DNA from: REEB481 sp964586595
GTDB lineage: Bacteria > Bacteroidota > Bacteroidia > NS11-12g > UBA955
DNA: 37,939 bases
NCBI GenBank assembly: GCA_964586595.1
Contig: CAZPHB010000020.1
Coordinates: forward strand, 1 to 37,939
Direction of reading: 5' to 3'
The notes below the pieces were generated by a model. That model did not search any database. It had not been told where the DNA came from and saw nothing but the letters and a program-made list of their open reading frames with translations. The position numbers and the translations under genes are program-made. This document shows, one piece after another, positions 23,556 to 32,100 of the stretch; the first letter of the stretch is position 1, and each line of letters opens with the position of its first letter.

Positions 23556-24485
23556 ATGAACGTATTTATTTATGCACTGGTTGCCCTGGTGGTCTTAGTC
23601 ATCTTGCGCAGCATCAAAGTAGTTCCCCAACAAAACGCCTATGTAGTGGAAAGGCTGGGTAAGTTTCACGAGGTGTTGCAGCCGGGCATCAACTTCATCA
23701 TCCCCTTTTTCGATCGTGTTGCGTACCAGCATTCGCTGAAAGAGGTTGCGCTTGATATTCCGGAGCAGGTTTGTATTACCAAAGACAACGTGCAGGTAGC
23801 AGTAGATGGCGTGGTATTCATACAAGTGGTAGATGGCATGAAGGCTTCATACGGCATTTCCAATTACAAGTTTGCGGTAATCCAGCTGGCACAAACTACC
23901 ATGCGTTCTGAAATTGGTAAGATTGACCTGGATAAAACCTTTGAAGAGCGGATGAACATCAATCGCCTGGTGGTGGCTTCTATTGATGAAGCATCTATTG
24001 GCTGGGGCGTGAAAATCCTGCGCTATGAAATTAAGAACATTACGCCGCCCAAAACGGTGTTGAATGCCATGGAGAAGCAAATGCAGGCCGAGCGCGAAAA
24101 GCGTGCCGTGATTCTGCAGTCTGAAGGGGAGAAGCAGAGCGCCATCAACCTTGCCGAAGGACAGAAACAAAAAGTGGTTTTGGAATCGGAAGCGTTGCAG
24201 CAAAGACAAATCAACGAGGCCACCGGACAGGCAGAAGCCATCCGTGCCGTAGCAGAGGCAACTGCCGATGGCATCCGTTCTGTAGCCAAGGCCATACATT
24301 CAGATGGTGGCATGGAAGCAGTGCAGTTGCGGGTGGCTGAAAATCTGGTGGAACAATTCGGCAAGTTGGCTAAAACCAACAATACGCTGATTCTGCCCGC
24401 CAACTTTGCCGACATGGGCAGCATGATTTCTGCGGCCATGACCGTGGTGAAAAATCAACAGCAAACCCCAGGAAAAAACGCTTAA
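23556..24485 (+). CDS. SPFH/stomatin-prohibitin family membrane protein (QmcA/HflK-like)
   Basis: SPFH proteins assemble into large membrane-anchored cages that organise membrane microdomains and partner proteases. The 309-residue protein has one N-terminal transmembrane helix (MNVFIYALVALVVLVIL), the stomatin signature (VPQQNAYVVERLGKFHEVLQPGINFIIPFFDRVAY), band-7 core (DIPEQVCITKDNVQVAVDGVVFIQV; AQTTMRSEIGKIDLDKTFEER) and a long Ala/Glu/Gln-rich coiled coil (about 180-260, MQAEREKRAVILQSEGEKQSAINLAEGQK). The following NfeD-like gene overlaps its stop by one base, the standard stomatin/NfeD pairing, which fits the slipin/QmcA group over HflK/HflC. Upstream, TAATATTG at 23520-23527 may be its promoter box. 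Confidence 0.92.
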   Translation: MNVFIYALVALVVLVILRSIKVVPQQNAYVVERLGKFHEVLQPGINFIIPFFDRVAYQHSLKEVALDIPEQVCITKDNVQVAVDGVVFIQVVDGMKASYGISNYKFAVIQLAQTTMRSEIGKIDLDKTFEERMNINRLVVASIDEASIGWGVKILRYEIKNITPPKTVLNAMEKQMQAEREKRAVILQSEGEKQSAINLAEGQKQKVVLESEALQQRQINEATGQAEAIRAVAEATADGIRSVAKAIHSDGGMEAVQLRVAENLVEQFGKLAKTNNTLILPANFADMGSMISAAMTVVKNQQQTPGKNA

Positions 24486-24916
24486 TGGACGCAGCTATTT
24501 TTTGGGGCTCTGCCGGCCTGATCCTCATCATTGCGGATGTTGTTTTCGGCTCGTTTTTCATGCTTTTTCTGGGCGTAGGTGCTTTGGTTACGGGCGCTGC
24601 GGTTTGGTCGGGAACGCTGGCAAACCCGGTTTACCAGTGGCTTTGCTTTGCGTTGGTATCATTGAGCGGCGTGATATCCCTGCGCAAACCATTGATTCAT
24701 CGTTTTGGTTCGAAGAGCGCCAAGGGATACGACGAACATACAGGGCAACGTGTTTTGGTATGCGAAGCCATTCCTGTCGGTGGCTCAGGCCGGGTGATGT
24801 ACCGCGGTGCAGAGTGGCCTGCAAGAACTCTTGATGGTTCTGCGCTTGGACAAAACAGTCATGCCCTGATCCATGCGCTGGATGGCATCATGCTGATTGT
24901 TATTGCGGAAGCCTGA
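24485..24916 (+). CDS. NfeD-like membrane protein, partner of the SPFH protein
   Basis: Short NfeD proteins consist of a few transmembrane helices and a C-terminal OB-fold beta-barrel, and act with the stomatin-like gene product encoded before them. This 143-residue protein has hydrophobic helices at about 4-25, 26-42 and 50-68, then GQRVLVCEAIPVGGSGRVMYRGAEWPARTLDG, the OB-fold stretch where the WPA motif is typical of NfeD. It lacks the ClpP-like protease domain of long NfeD proteins. The ATG shares its A with the upstream TAA stop, so translation is coupled. It ends 18 bases before the convergent porin gene. Confidence 0.88.
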   Translation: MDAAIFWGSAGLILIIADVVFGSFFMLFLGVGALVTGAAVWSGTLANPVYQWLCFALVSLSGVISLRKPLIHRFGSKSAKGYDEHTGQRVLVCEAIPVGGSGRVMYRGAEWPARTLDGSALGQNSHALIHALDGIMLIVIAEA

Positions 24917-24934
24917 ATTCCGGCATCCGGCGCG

Positions 24935-26062
24935 TCAAAATTGCACGCTCATGTTTCCACAAAGCCAGGTGTCTGCGTAAGGCAGTGGATCTACATGCCT
25001 TCCGGTAACACCAAAAAAGCGGCGGCCTTCAAGGCGGAACAACATGTGTTCATCCGCTTTAATATTCACACACAAGCCGAAACTTCCGGCGGTAAAGCCT
25101 TCAGGTCCAAGAACAGGCACGACCAATACCGATTGCGCATCCCGGAAGTATTCCACCCGGCCAGCCAATGACACTTTTGGCGTCAATTCCCGCGACAGAA
25201 TGAAGTTGGCCTGCCACCAGGTTTCATTACGCCTTTCATTTAGGTCCCGTTTTGATGTTTGCATGCCCGCGTAGGCGCAAGCAGATGCTTTCCACGGGCT
25301 TGACGCATTCCATACCCAATAAACATCGGTAAAGAGCCGCAATCGATGTTCAGGCTGTAATGTACTGCGTTCATCTCCAACATAGGTATTCCAGGTGAAG
25401 GTATGGCCGGGCTTTGGTTGAAATTCCAGCTGCGTGCCCACCGATTTACGGTCATTTTGGTCATAAATCTGTTGCCATCCATTGACCAAATAAAGCGCAA
25501 GATTGGTTTTTGGGGAAAGCGGCATGCTGAGTTTTACGCCGCTCAGGTAGTAAGGGGAATTCTCGGAGGACATAGAGCGGGTGTACATCAATTGCTGCGC
25601 GCTGATGGCATTTTCATTGGTGTACGGTGAACCCAGGATTCCGGCATCCAACCAAATGTTCTTATTTTTAAAAAGCTTGTAACCGGCGGAAGCTTCCAGC
25701 AAGTTGCGCATTCCCGCTGGTTCCGCCGCGTAGTTGGAAGTCATATAGGTGCCGAAGGCAGGCACCAGGCGGGCACGAAGGCGATCTGTTTGGAGGGTGC
25801 ATTCAATAAATGCAAGGTTGATATTCACCTCAGCCTGCCTGGCACTGGACACAAAATACGGAATTTGACCATCAGCAGGTTTGCTGAACAAGTATCCTGC
25901 ATAGATGTCGGCATAGGCGCCAATTTTTAAATATTTCTGTGGTGGTATTTCTGAATGTGCGGTATCATGTTCAGGAGTTTGCGCCCGTACATCACCCATG
26001 ACAACGGCAGCAGTAACAATGAAGCACAATAAAAGCAGTGTTTTGAACCATGAAGACGACAT
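24935..26062 (-). CDS. OmpL-like outer-membrane beta-barrel porin (BBP2 family)
   Basis: The 375-residue protein has a signal peptide (MSSSWFKTLLLLCFIVTAAV...RAQ) and a body of amphipathic strands ending in an aromatic C-terminus (NMSVQF), as outer-membrane barrels do. The pattern KIGAYADIYAGYLFSKP near the mature start, EVNINLAFIECTLQTDRLRARLVPAFGTYM, WLDAGILGSPYTNENA, YYLSGVKLSMPL, LYLVNGWQQIYDQND and the late SLAGRVEYFRD match the BBP2/OmpL-like porins of Bacteroidota. Its solute is unknown. ATG at 26062 is preferred: the in-frame TTG at 26068 lies inside the perfect -7 box at 26066-26073. The L,D-transpeptidase-like gene lies 85 bases upstream on the same strand. Confidence 0.82.
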   Translation of the reverse strand: MSSSWFKTLLLLCFIVTAAVVMGDVRAQTPEHDTAHSEIPPQKYLKIGAYADIYAGYLFSKPADGQIPYFVSSARQAEVNINLAFIECTLQTDRLRARLVPAFGTYMTSNYAAEPAGMRNLLEASAGYKLFKNKNIWLDAGILGSPYTNENAISAQQLMYTRSMSSENSPYYLSGVKLSMPLSPKTNLALYLVNGWQQIYDQNDRKSVGTQLEFQPKPGHTFTWNTYVGDERSTLQPEHRLRLFTDVYWVWNASSPWKASACAYAGMQTSKRDLNERRNETWWQANFILSRELTPKVSLAGRVEYFRDAQSVLVVPVLGPEGFTAGSFGLCVNIKADEHMLFRLEGRRFFGVTGRHVDPLPYADTWLCGNMSVQF

Positions 26063-26065
26063 GTT

Positions 26066-26096
26066 CAAACTTAAAACGGAGGCTCCTCAATGTCAA
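26066..26096 (-). promoter_or_regulatory. Promoter of the porin gene, leaderless type
   Basis: On the minus strand TTG (26096-26094), a 20-base spacer and a perfect TAAGTTTG (26073-26066) form an ideal Bacteroidota promoter. The box ends only 3 bases before ATG 26062, so the mRNA probably begins at the start codon. A 9-base palindrome GGAGGCTCC (26078-26086) sits in the spacer and could bind a regulator. Confidence 0.7.
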
Positions 26097-26147
26097 TGCC
26101 TGCACAAAAACAGCGCAAAACCTTTGGTGTTACCTGAACAGAAACAG

Positions 26148-26864
26148 TTACAATTGAGCTGCAGCAGCAGTCTTCAGCAATGTGCTGTTTTGGTGGTACC
26201 GTTCATTGGGGTGATAGATAAAGAACGCACTTCCATCGCGAATGGTGTTGATGACCGGTTCGGTAAGTGCTGCAGGCAGTGCAGGGCAGCCCCAGCTTCT
26301 TCCCACATATCCTTGTTGTTGCACGATTTGGTCACTTACATAATCGGCACCGTGCACCACAATACCGCGTTGTTCTGCCCGGTCATTCACTCCGCGCTCT
26401 TGTCCAAGCAGTCTGAGGGAAAGGCCGTGTTGTCCCACGTATGTTGGACCCGTGATGAAAAAGCCTAAACTGCTCATCAGGCTGTGTTCAACATTACTGA
26501 ATCGGTTGGCGTAGCGGTCGCCACTATTTCGGCCGTGGCTTACATAGGTATGAAACACCACGCAGGTATCTTCCATATCTACCACAAAAAACCGTTTCGT
26601 GCCGCCGTGTTTGCTGAAATCGGCAATGCTCAGGTAGCGCGTATTTTTCAAAAGTCCTTCGGCCCTGAGTTTCAGGTAACCACTGAAGGCCGTTGCCCAT
26701 GCGTGCATGCTGAGGCCCATTTTATTTAAGCCACTGCGTTCAAAGAGGCGCATGGTGATACGTGCTTCTTCGCTGTTACGCAGCCCAAGTGCTGTATTTT
26801 CCCCCTCGGGTGTAAAGGCGAGCCAGGAGCCGAGGAGCATCATGATCATCAAGCCTTTTCTCAT
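26148..26864 (-). CDS. Murein L,D-transpeptidase catalytic-domain family protein
   Basis: This 238-residue protein belongs to the YkuD-related family with an SxGCPA active site, predicted to act on peptidoglycan cross-links in the periplasm. Visible motifs: FFVVDMEDTCVVFHTYVSHGRNSG, the GIVVHGADYVSD segment with the conserved His, and RSWGCPALP with the catalytic Cys, about 25 residues later. The N-terminus is a signal peptide or lipid-free anchor (MRKGLMIMMLLGSWLAFTPEG). ATG at 26864 puts that signal first; an upstream in-frame start at 26912 would add 16 residues before it. It is divergent from mnmH, with the start regions close together. Confidence 0.85.
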   Translation of the reverse strand: MRKGLMIMMLLGSWLAFTPEGENTALGLRNSEEARITMRLFERSGLNKMGLSMHAWATAFSGYLKLRAEGLLKNTRYLSIADFSKHGGTKRFFVVDMEDTCVVFHTYVSHGRNSGDRYANRFSNVEHSLMSSLGFFITGPTYVGQHGLSLRLLGQERGVNDRAEQRGIVVHGADYVSDQIVQQQGYVGRSWGCPALPAALTEPVINTIRDGSAFFIYHPNERYHQNSTLLKTAAAAQL

Positions 26865-26920
26865 CGGTCGAAACTTTACAAAAACCATTCCGTTCACGGG
26901 ACATTGAAGCAATGGAATGC

Positions 26921-26928
26921 TACTTTCG
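26921..26928 (+). promoter_or_regulatory. Putative -7 box of mnmH
   Basis: TACTTTCG differs by one base from TAnnTTTG and ends 8 bases before ATG 26937. A possible TTG at 26904-26906 is only 14 bases upstream, closer than usual; that TTG has also the reading frame of mnmH but is more likely a promoter element than a start. Confidence 0.35.
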
Positions 26929-26936
26929 CGTACAAC

Positions 26937-27941
26937 ATGCCCCGGAAAAGCATTTCGCTGGAAACATTTTTAGCCTTACGCCGCGAAGGATTGCCTGTTG
27001 CCGATGTGCGCAGCGAGCAGGAGTTTGCAGCCGGTCATATCCCCGGAGCACAGAACATCCCGCTCTTGATTGATGCGCACAGGGTCATTGTAGGAACTGC
27101 CTACAAACAACAAGGAAGAGAAGCGGCCATTCGAAAGGGGTGGGATTTAGCCGGACCTCGTTTCGGGAGTATATACAGTCAAGCCACCAAGATAGCCTCT
27201 GAAGGCGCTTTATTGCTTCATTGTTGGCGCGGAGGAATGCGGAGCGATTTGGCTGCATGGATCAGCGGCTACGGAGCTTTGGAGGTTCATGTTTTGGAAG
27301 GTGGTTATAAAACATACCGCCAACATGTGATGGCAACCCTATCTCAGGCACCGTTGCACCTGCATGTGCTTGGTGGAGCTACCGGAAGCGGTAAAACACA
27401 ATACCTGCAGCTGCTGCGTAACAACGGTGCACAGGTAATAGACCTGGAGGCCCTTGCCAGCCACAAAGGGAGCAGTTTTGGCGCATTGGGCATGAAACCT
27501 CAGCCTACTCAGGAACAATTTGAGAATGCACTGGCGGAAGTACTTATGGGCCTGGACACATCCAAGCCTGTTTGGGTAGAATTTGAAAGTCGAACCATAG
27601 GCAGACTGGTTGTGCCCGAGGCCTTATTTCTGGCCATGCAGCAAGCACCTATGTTGGAGCTGCAGGTTGACAACATGGAGCGGATACAACGGCTCCTGCA
27701 GGAGTATGGGCATTTCCCGAAGGAAGCATTAGAAACGGCAACGCTGCGCATCGCCAAACGCCTGGGGGGATTAAAAACAAAACAGGCAATTGAAGCACTG
27801 TGCAACGGTAACATGGAGGCATGGATTCAATATTGCCTGGACTACTACGATAAAACCTATAATTATGGTTTGGCAAACCATCTTGGTGTGAAAGAAATAA
27901 AACAATGGTCTTGGAAGAACGCTATGCCGGAGGAGGAATGA
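26937..27941 (+). CDS. mnmH: tRNA 2-selenouridine synthase MnmH (SelU)
   Basis: MnmH replaces sulfur by selenium at the wobble 2-thiouridine of tRNAs for Lys, Glu and Gln, via a geranylated intermediate. The 334-residue protein has its two expected domains: an N-terminal rhodanese (about 1-135; VADVRSEQEFAAGHIPGAQNIPLL, and HCWRGGMRSD with the catalytic Cys96) and a P-loop domain (GGATGSGKT at 146-154, then VIDLEALASHKGSSFGA and WVEFESRTIGR). Activity with selenium needs SelD, which is not in this window; without it the enzyme would give only the geranylated form. Promoter-like TACTTTCG precedes it and a strong bidirectional terminator follows at 27963-27996. Confidence 0.93.
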   Translation: MPRKSISLETFLALRREGLPVADVRSEQEFAAGHIPGAQNIPLLIDAHRVIVGTAYKQQGREAAIRKGWDLAGPRFGSIYSQATKIASEGALLLHCWRGGMRSDLAAWISGYGALEVHVLEGGYKTYRQHVMATLSQAPLHLHVLGGATGSGKTQYLQLLRNNGAQVIDLEALASHKGSSFGALGMKPQPTQEQFENALAEVLMGLDTSKPVWVEFESRTIGRLVVPEALFLAMQQAPMLELQVDNMERIQRLLQEYGHFPKEALETATLRIAKRLGGLKTKQAIEALCNGNMEAWIQYCLDYYDKTYNYGLANHLGVKEIKQWSWKNAMPEEE

Positions 27942-27962
27942 ATACCATTGCGGCAGAAATAA

Positions 27963-27996
27963 AAAAAGCACAGGCCTTGCGACCTGTGCTTTTTTG
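27963..27996. terminator. Bidirectional terminator between mnmH and the rhodopsin gene
   Basis: AAAAAGCACAGG (27963-27974) pairs perfectly with CCTGTGCTTTTT (27983-27994) around an 8-base loop, with A- and T-tracts on the two sides. It lies between convergent genes and can end transcripts of both. Confidence 0.88.
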
Positions 27997-28014
27997 TTAG
28001 AAGTGATTCAGGAA

Positions 28015-28737
28015 TTAATCTTCGGAGCGGCTCAGCGCGTAGATCACCAAACCAAAGCCGATTTTGTTCACGGCGTCGGCAATGTTGTACACGATGTCCA
28101 TAGAAGCACTGGCGGCTGCAGGGTCAGAAACCAGCTGCATGCCAAACAGACCACCTGGAGTGCCCAGGATGTAGCCCAATGGATAAATAGCCCATCCTAC
28201 CAGTACGAACCAAGCAAGAATTTTCACTGCTTTTGCTACCTGAGGACCTGCGTTTTGTGCCAGTTTTGCCACATCGCCGAACCAAATCAGGTACACGATG
28301 TAGAAGTAAGCCAAACCAGAAATTACGCCCCACATCACGCTGTTATCGCGGTCAATGGTTTCTCCGAAATAGCCGGTTACCAGCATCACCAATGAAGCGG
28401 TGATCAAGGTCCACATGAGACCGATCTTAGCACCTGCCTTGCGTGTGATGAGGTAGAACTCAACGCACATCAGCGGTACAGTAAGGATCCAGTCCACATA
28501 ACGGAAGAAGGTTGGCGATTCGCCGGTTTCCAGGTTGTAACCACGCATGTAGTAGTAGTGAACTGCTGCAATGAATGTGATTAATCCTGAAACGAGGATT
28601 GAGGTTCTCCACTTCGGATTGGTATTACCCATTTCGAAGAAGAAGAAGACGGACGCGGCCATCATGGCCATGGTGCCGATGAAGAACGTAAAGGCTACGT
28701 AGTTGTCGGCTGCAATTTTGAGTGATTCTAGTACCAT
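28015..28737 (-). CDS. Proteorhodopsin-type light-driven proton pump
   Basis: This 240-residue seven-helix protein binds retinal and should export protons in light across the inner membrane. Helix C reads RYVDWILTVPLMCVEFYLI: Asp82 (proton acceptor), Thr86 and Glu93 (donor) give the DTE pump motif, not the NDQ of sodium or NTQ of chloride pumps. His60 in VHYYYMRG matches the proteorhodopsin His that pairs with the acceptor Asp. Lys225 in DAVNKIGFGLVIY is the Schiff-base lysine. Met90 is at the spectral tuning site (Leu/Met green, Gln blue), so it should absorb green light. Gly137 (MWGVISG, helix E) is in the position where xanthorhodopsin-like pumps have Gly open to a carotenoid. No carotenoid or retinal-cleaving oxygenase gene is nearby; start follows a 400-base intergenic region. 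Confidence 0.95.
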   Translation of the reverse strand: MVLESLKIAADNYVAFTFFIGTMAMMAASVFFFFEMGNTNPKWRTSILVSGLITFIAAVHYYYMRGYNLETGESPTFFRYVDWILTVPLMCVEFYLITRKAGAKIGLMWTLITASLVMLVTGYFGETIDRDNSVMWGVISGLAYFYIVYLIWFGDVAKLAQNAGPQVAKAVKILAWFVLVGWAIYPLGYILGTPGGLFGMQLVSDPAAASASMDIVYNIADAVNKIGFGLVIYALSRSED

Positions 28738-29130
28738 ATGGTTTGATTAATGGGTTTCGATATAGGAACAACAAGTTTCGATGAAAGTTTTTTGAAGTAG
28801 AAAAAAAATTTAAAAAATTCTGCGCGAAGCTGAATGAACCGAAGCCGGACGGGCTTCAACATTGCTTCGGATGGTGGTATTGTGGAAGCAAAAAGAAGCA
28901 TAGGTAGCATGATTTTGCTGTTTTGTGCTTCGGTGTTGAAGGTGTTTCAGCGTTCAACCGTATCTATCAGAACGTTTTGTGTATTCAGAACGTCATTAAA
29001 AGACAATCAGGAAGGTAAAATGTTTGATACCTTCTATTTGAGGTGGCCATGAATTGGGTTGACGTTCCTTGACTACAAAGCGAAGGAATGGCTGTTTTTA
29101 TTGAATTTATTTCGCTGCAACAGTACTGAT
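28738..29130. other. Long intergenic region between divergent rhodopsin and ileS genes
   Basis: The longest stretch without a supportable gene. It holds an A/T-tract (about 28800-28819), a hairpin GAAGCC/GGCTTC (28841-28857), an imperfect inverted repeat CGGTGTTGAA with TTCAACCG (28931-28960), and a 9-base direct repeat TCAGAACGT at 28967-28975 and 28985-28993. I find no perfect TAnnTTTG box reading toward the rhodopsin gene. The small reading frame 28834-29052 has no recognisable protein features. Confidence 0.55.
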
Positions 29131-29138
29131 TATCTTTG
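29131..29138 (+). promoter_or_regulatory. -7 box of the ileS operon
   Basis: TATCTTTG is a perfect TAnnTTTG and ends 22 bases before ATG 29161. The nearest upstream TTG (29101-29103) is 27 bases away, slightly too far. The box position rules out the longer reading from 29059. Confidence 0.5.
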
Positions 29139-29160
29139 CGCCCTCATTTCAAAACTGTCC

Positions 29161-32100
29161 ATGATGTACCGCACCCTGAAGCATGTAAACTGGCCCGACC
29201 TGGAACTTGGCGTTTTGGATGGCTGGAAACGTGCGGAAACGTTTCGTCAAAGCATTGAAAACCGCAAGGATGCCCCGGTATTTACCTTTTTTGAAGGGCC
29301 TCCAAGTGCCAATGGAATGCCTGGCATTCACCACGTGATGTCGCGCGCACTCAAGGATATTTTCTGTCGGTATAAAACCCTGCAGGGATTTCGGGTAGAT
29401 CGCCGCGCGGGATGGGATACGCATGGACTTCCCGTGGAGTTGCAAGTGGAGAAGCGCCTGGGCATTACCAAAGAAGACATCGGCAAAAGCATCAGCATTG
29501 CCGACTATAATCGGGAGTGTCGTAAAGATGTGATGCAGTTCAAGGACACCTGGGATCAGCTTACAGAACGTATTGGCTTTTGGCTGGACCTGGACCATCC
29601 TTATGTAACCTACGAGAACAACTACATAGAATCACTTTGGAACCTGCTTCAGCAGTTGTACCGAAAGGGTTTTCTATATAAAGGCTATACCATTCAGCCG
29701 TATTCACCTGCCGCGGGGACCGGGTTAAGCAGTCATGAACTCAATCAGCCAGGCACCTATAAAATGGTGAAGGATACTACCGTGGTGGCGCAGTTTAAAC
29801 TGCAAGCCACCACCGACGAATACCTGCTGGCCTGGACTACCACGCCATGGACACTGCCCGGAAATACAGGGCTTGCTGTGGGTCCGGACATCGATTACGT
29901 TCAGGTACAAACCTTCAACCCGTACACCGGCGTTCCGATTAAGCTGTACCTCGCGCAGAACCTGTTGGGCCGCTGGTTTGATCCGGCAGGTGCCGAAGCG
30001 GATCCGGCATCCTGGAAACCCGGCGATAAAACCTTGCCCTGGAAGGTGTTAAAACACCTCAAGGGCCGCGAACTTGAAGGCATCCGCTACGAGCAGCTGC
30101 TGCCCTATACCCAACCCGAAACAGGAGATAACTTCCGCGTGGTTTGTGCCGATTTTGTTACCACCGAAGACGGTACCGGCATCGTTCACCTCGCACCAAG
30201 CTTCGGCGCCGACGACTTTCGCACCGCGCAATCAAACAACCTGGGCAGCCTGACCTTGGTTGACAGACAAGGTCGTTTTGTTCCCGAAGTGACAGATTTC
30301 GCCGGTGAATTTGTCAAAGAAGCCTTCCTGAGCGAAGCGCAAAAAGAAACCGCCAGGCAACAACAGGGGCGCGACAAATACCTCAGCGTGGACGAGCGCA
30401 TCTCCATCAAGCTCAAACAAGAAAACAAAGCCTTTCGCGTAGAGAAATACGAACACAGCTATCCCCATTGCTGGCGTACCGATAAGCCCATCCTTTATTA
30501 TCCATTGGAAAGCTGGTTCATACGCACCACTGCAGTAAAAGACCGCATGGTGGAATTGAACAAAACCATCAACTGGAAGCCCAAAGCTACCGGCGAAGGA
30601 CGTTTTGGAAATTGGCTGGAGAACCTTGTTGACTGGAACCTGAGCCGCAGCCGTTATTGGGGAACACCTTTGCCCATCTGGCGCAGCGATGACGGATCAG
30701 AAGAACGTTGCATAGGTTCCATGGAAGAACTCCGGGAAGCCTGCAACGAAGCTGTTGCGGCGGGATTCATGCAGGTGAATCCAGTGGATCAGCCGGATTT
30801 CGAATTGCATCGACCCTGGGTAGATGACATCATCCTTTGCAGTCCGCAGGGTAAGCCCATGCGCCGCGAAACAGATTTGATCGACGTTTGGTTCGACAGC
30901 GGCGCCATGCCTTATGCGCAATGGCATCTGCCTTTCGAAAACAAGGATCAGTTTCAGCGCAGCTTTCCTGCGGATTTCATCGCGGAAGGCGTGGATCAAA
31001 CGCGCGGCTGGTTCTTCACCCTGCACGCCATCGCCGTGATGCTGCACGACAGCGTGGCCTATAAAAATGTAGTGGCCAACGGGCTGGTGCTCGACAAGAA
31101 TGGCAACAAGATGAGCAAGCGCCTTGGCAATGCCGCAGATCCGTTCAAAACGTTGGAGCAGTATGGCGCCGATGCCCTGCGCTGGTATATGATCAGCAAT
31201 GCACCACCGTGGGACAACCTGAAGTTTGACCTTGAAGGAATCGCCGAGGTACAGCGCAAATTCTTCGGAACCCTTTACAATACCTACAGTTTCTTTGCTT
31301 TGTACGCCGGTGTAGATGGCTTTGTATACAATGCGGAGGAAAAGATACCTTTTGAGCAGCGTTCCGAGTTGGATCGCTGGGTGCTTAGTAAATTGCATTC
31401 ACTCATGCAACAGGTGGAAGTGGCCATGGATGATTACGATCCAACCAAAGCCACCCGAGCCATCGAAGATTTTGTAACCGAGCAGCTCAGCAACTGGTAT
31501 GTGCGCCTGAGCCGTCGCCGTTTCTGGAAGGGCGAAATGAACGCAGACAAGCAGGCGGCCTACGAAACCCTTTATGAGTGTTTGTTACGCGTAAGCCAAA
31601 TGATCAGTCCGGTGTCGCCATTTTTCAGTGAGTGGTTGTATCAAAGCCTCACGGAACCCCTGCAAAAAGGTGTAGGATCTGTGCATCTGAGTAATTTCCC
31701 CAAAGCAGAAACAGCATGTATTGATGCAGAGCTGGAGGCGACCATGCAGGTAGCACAAAGCCTGTGCAGCATGGTGTTCAGCATCCGCAAGAAGGAAAAG
31801 CTGCGCGTGCGACAACCGCTGAGCCGCATCATGGTTCCGGTTACCGGTCCTGAATTCCGCCGCAGGCTGGAACATGTGGAAGCATTGATACTCAGTGAAG
31901 TAAACGTCAAGGAATTACAATATCTGGCCGAGGACAATGAAGTACTTGTGAAAAAGATCCGTTTGAACTTCAAGGCATTGGGGCCGCGCGTGGGCGGAGG
32001 CATGAAAGAGCTTCAGGAATTGGCCAGGCATTTCACCCAAGAGCAAATCCGGCAGCTGGAAGTGCAGGAAAATTTGTCCATCAACCTTACACAAGGACCA

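Noticed and set aside
28834..29052. Plus-strand reading frame of 72 codons upstream of ileS
   Set aside because: Its composition is irregular, it has no family features, and hairpins and repeats within it fit non-coding DNA better.
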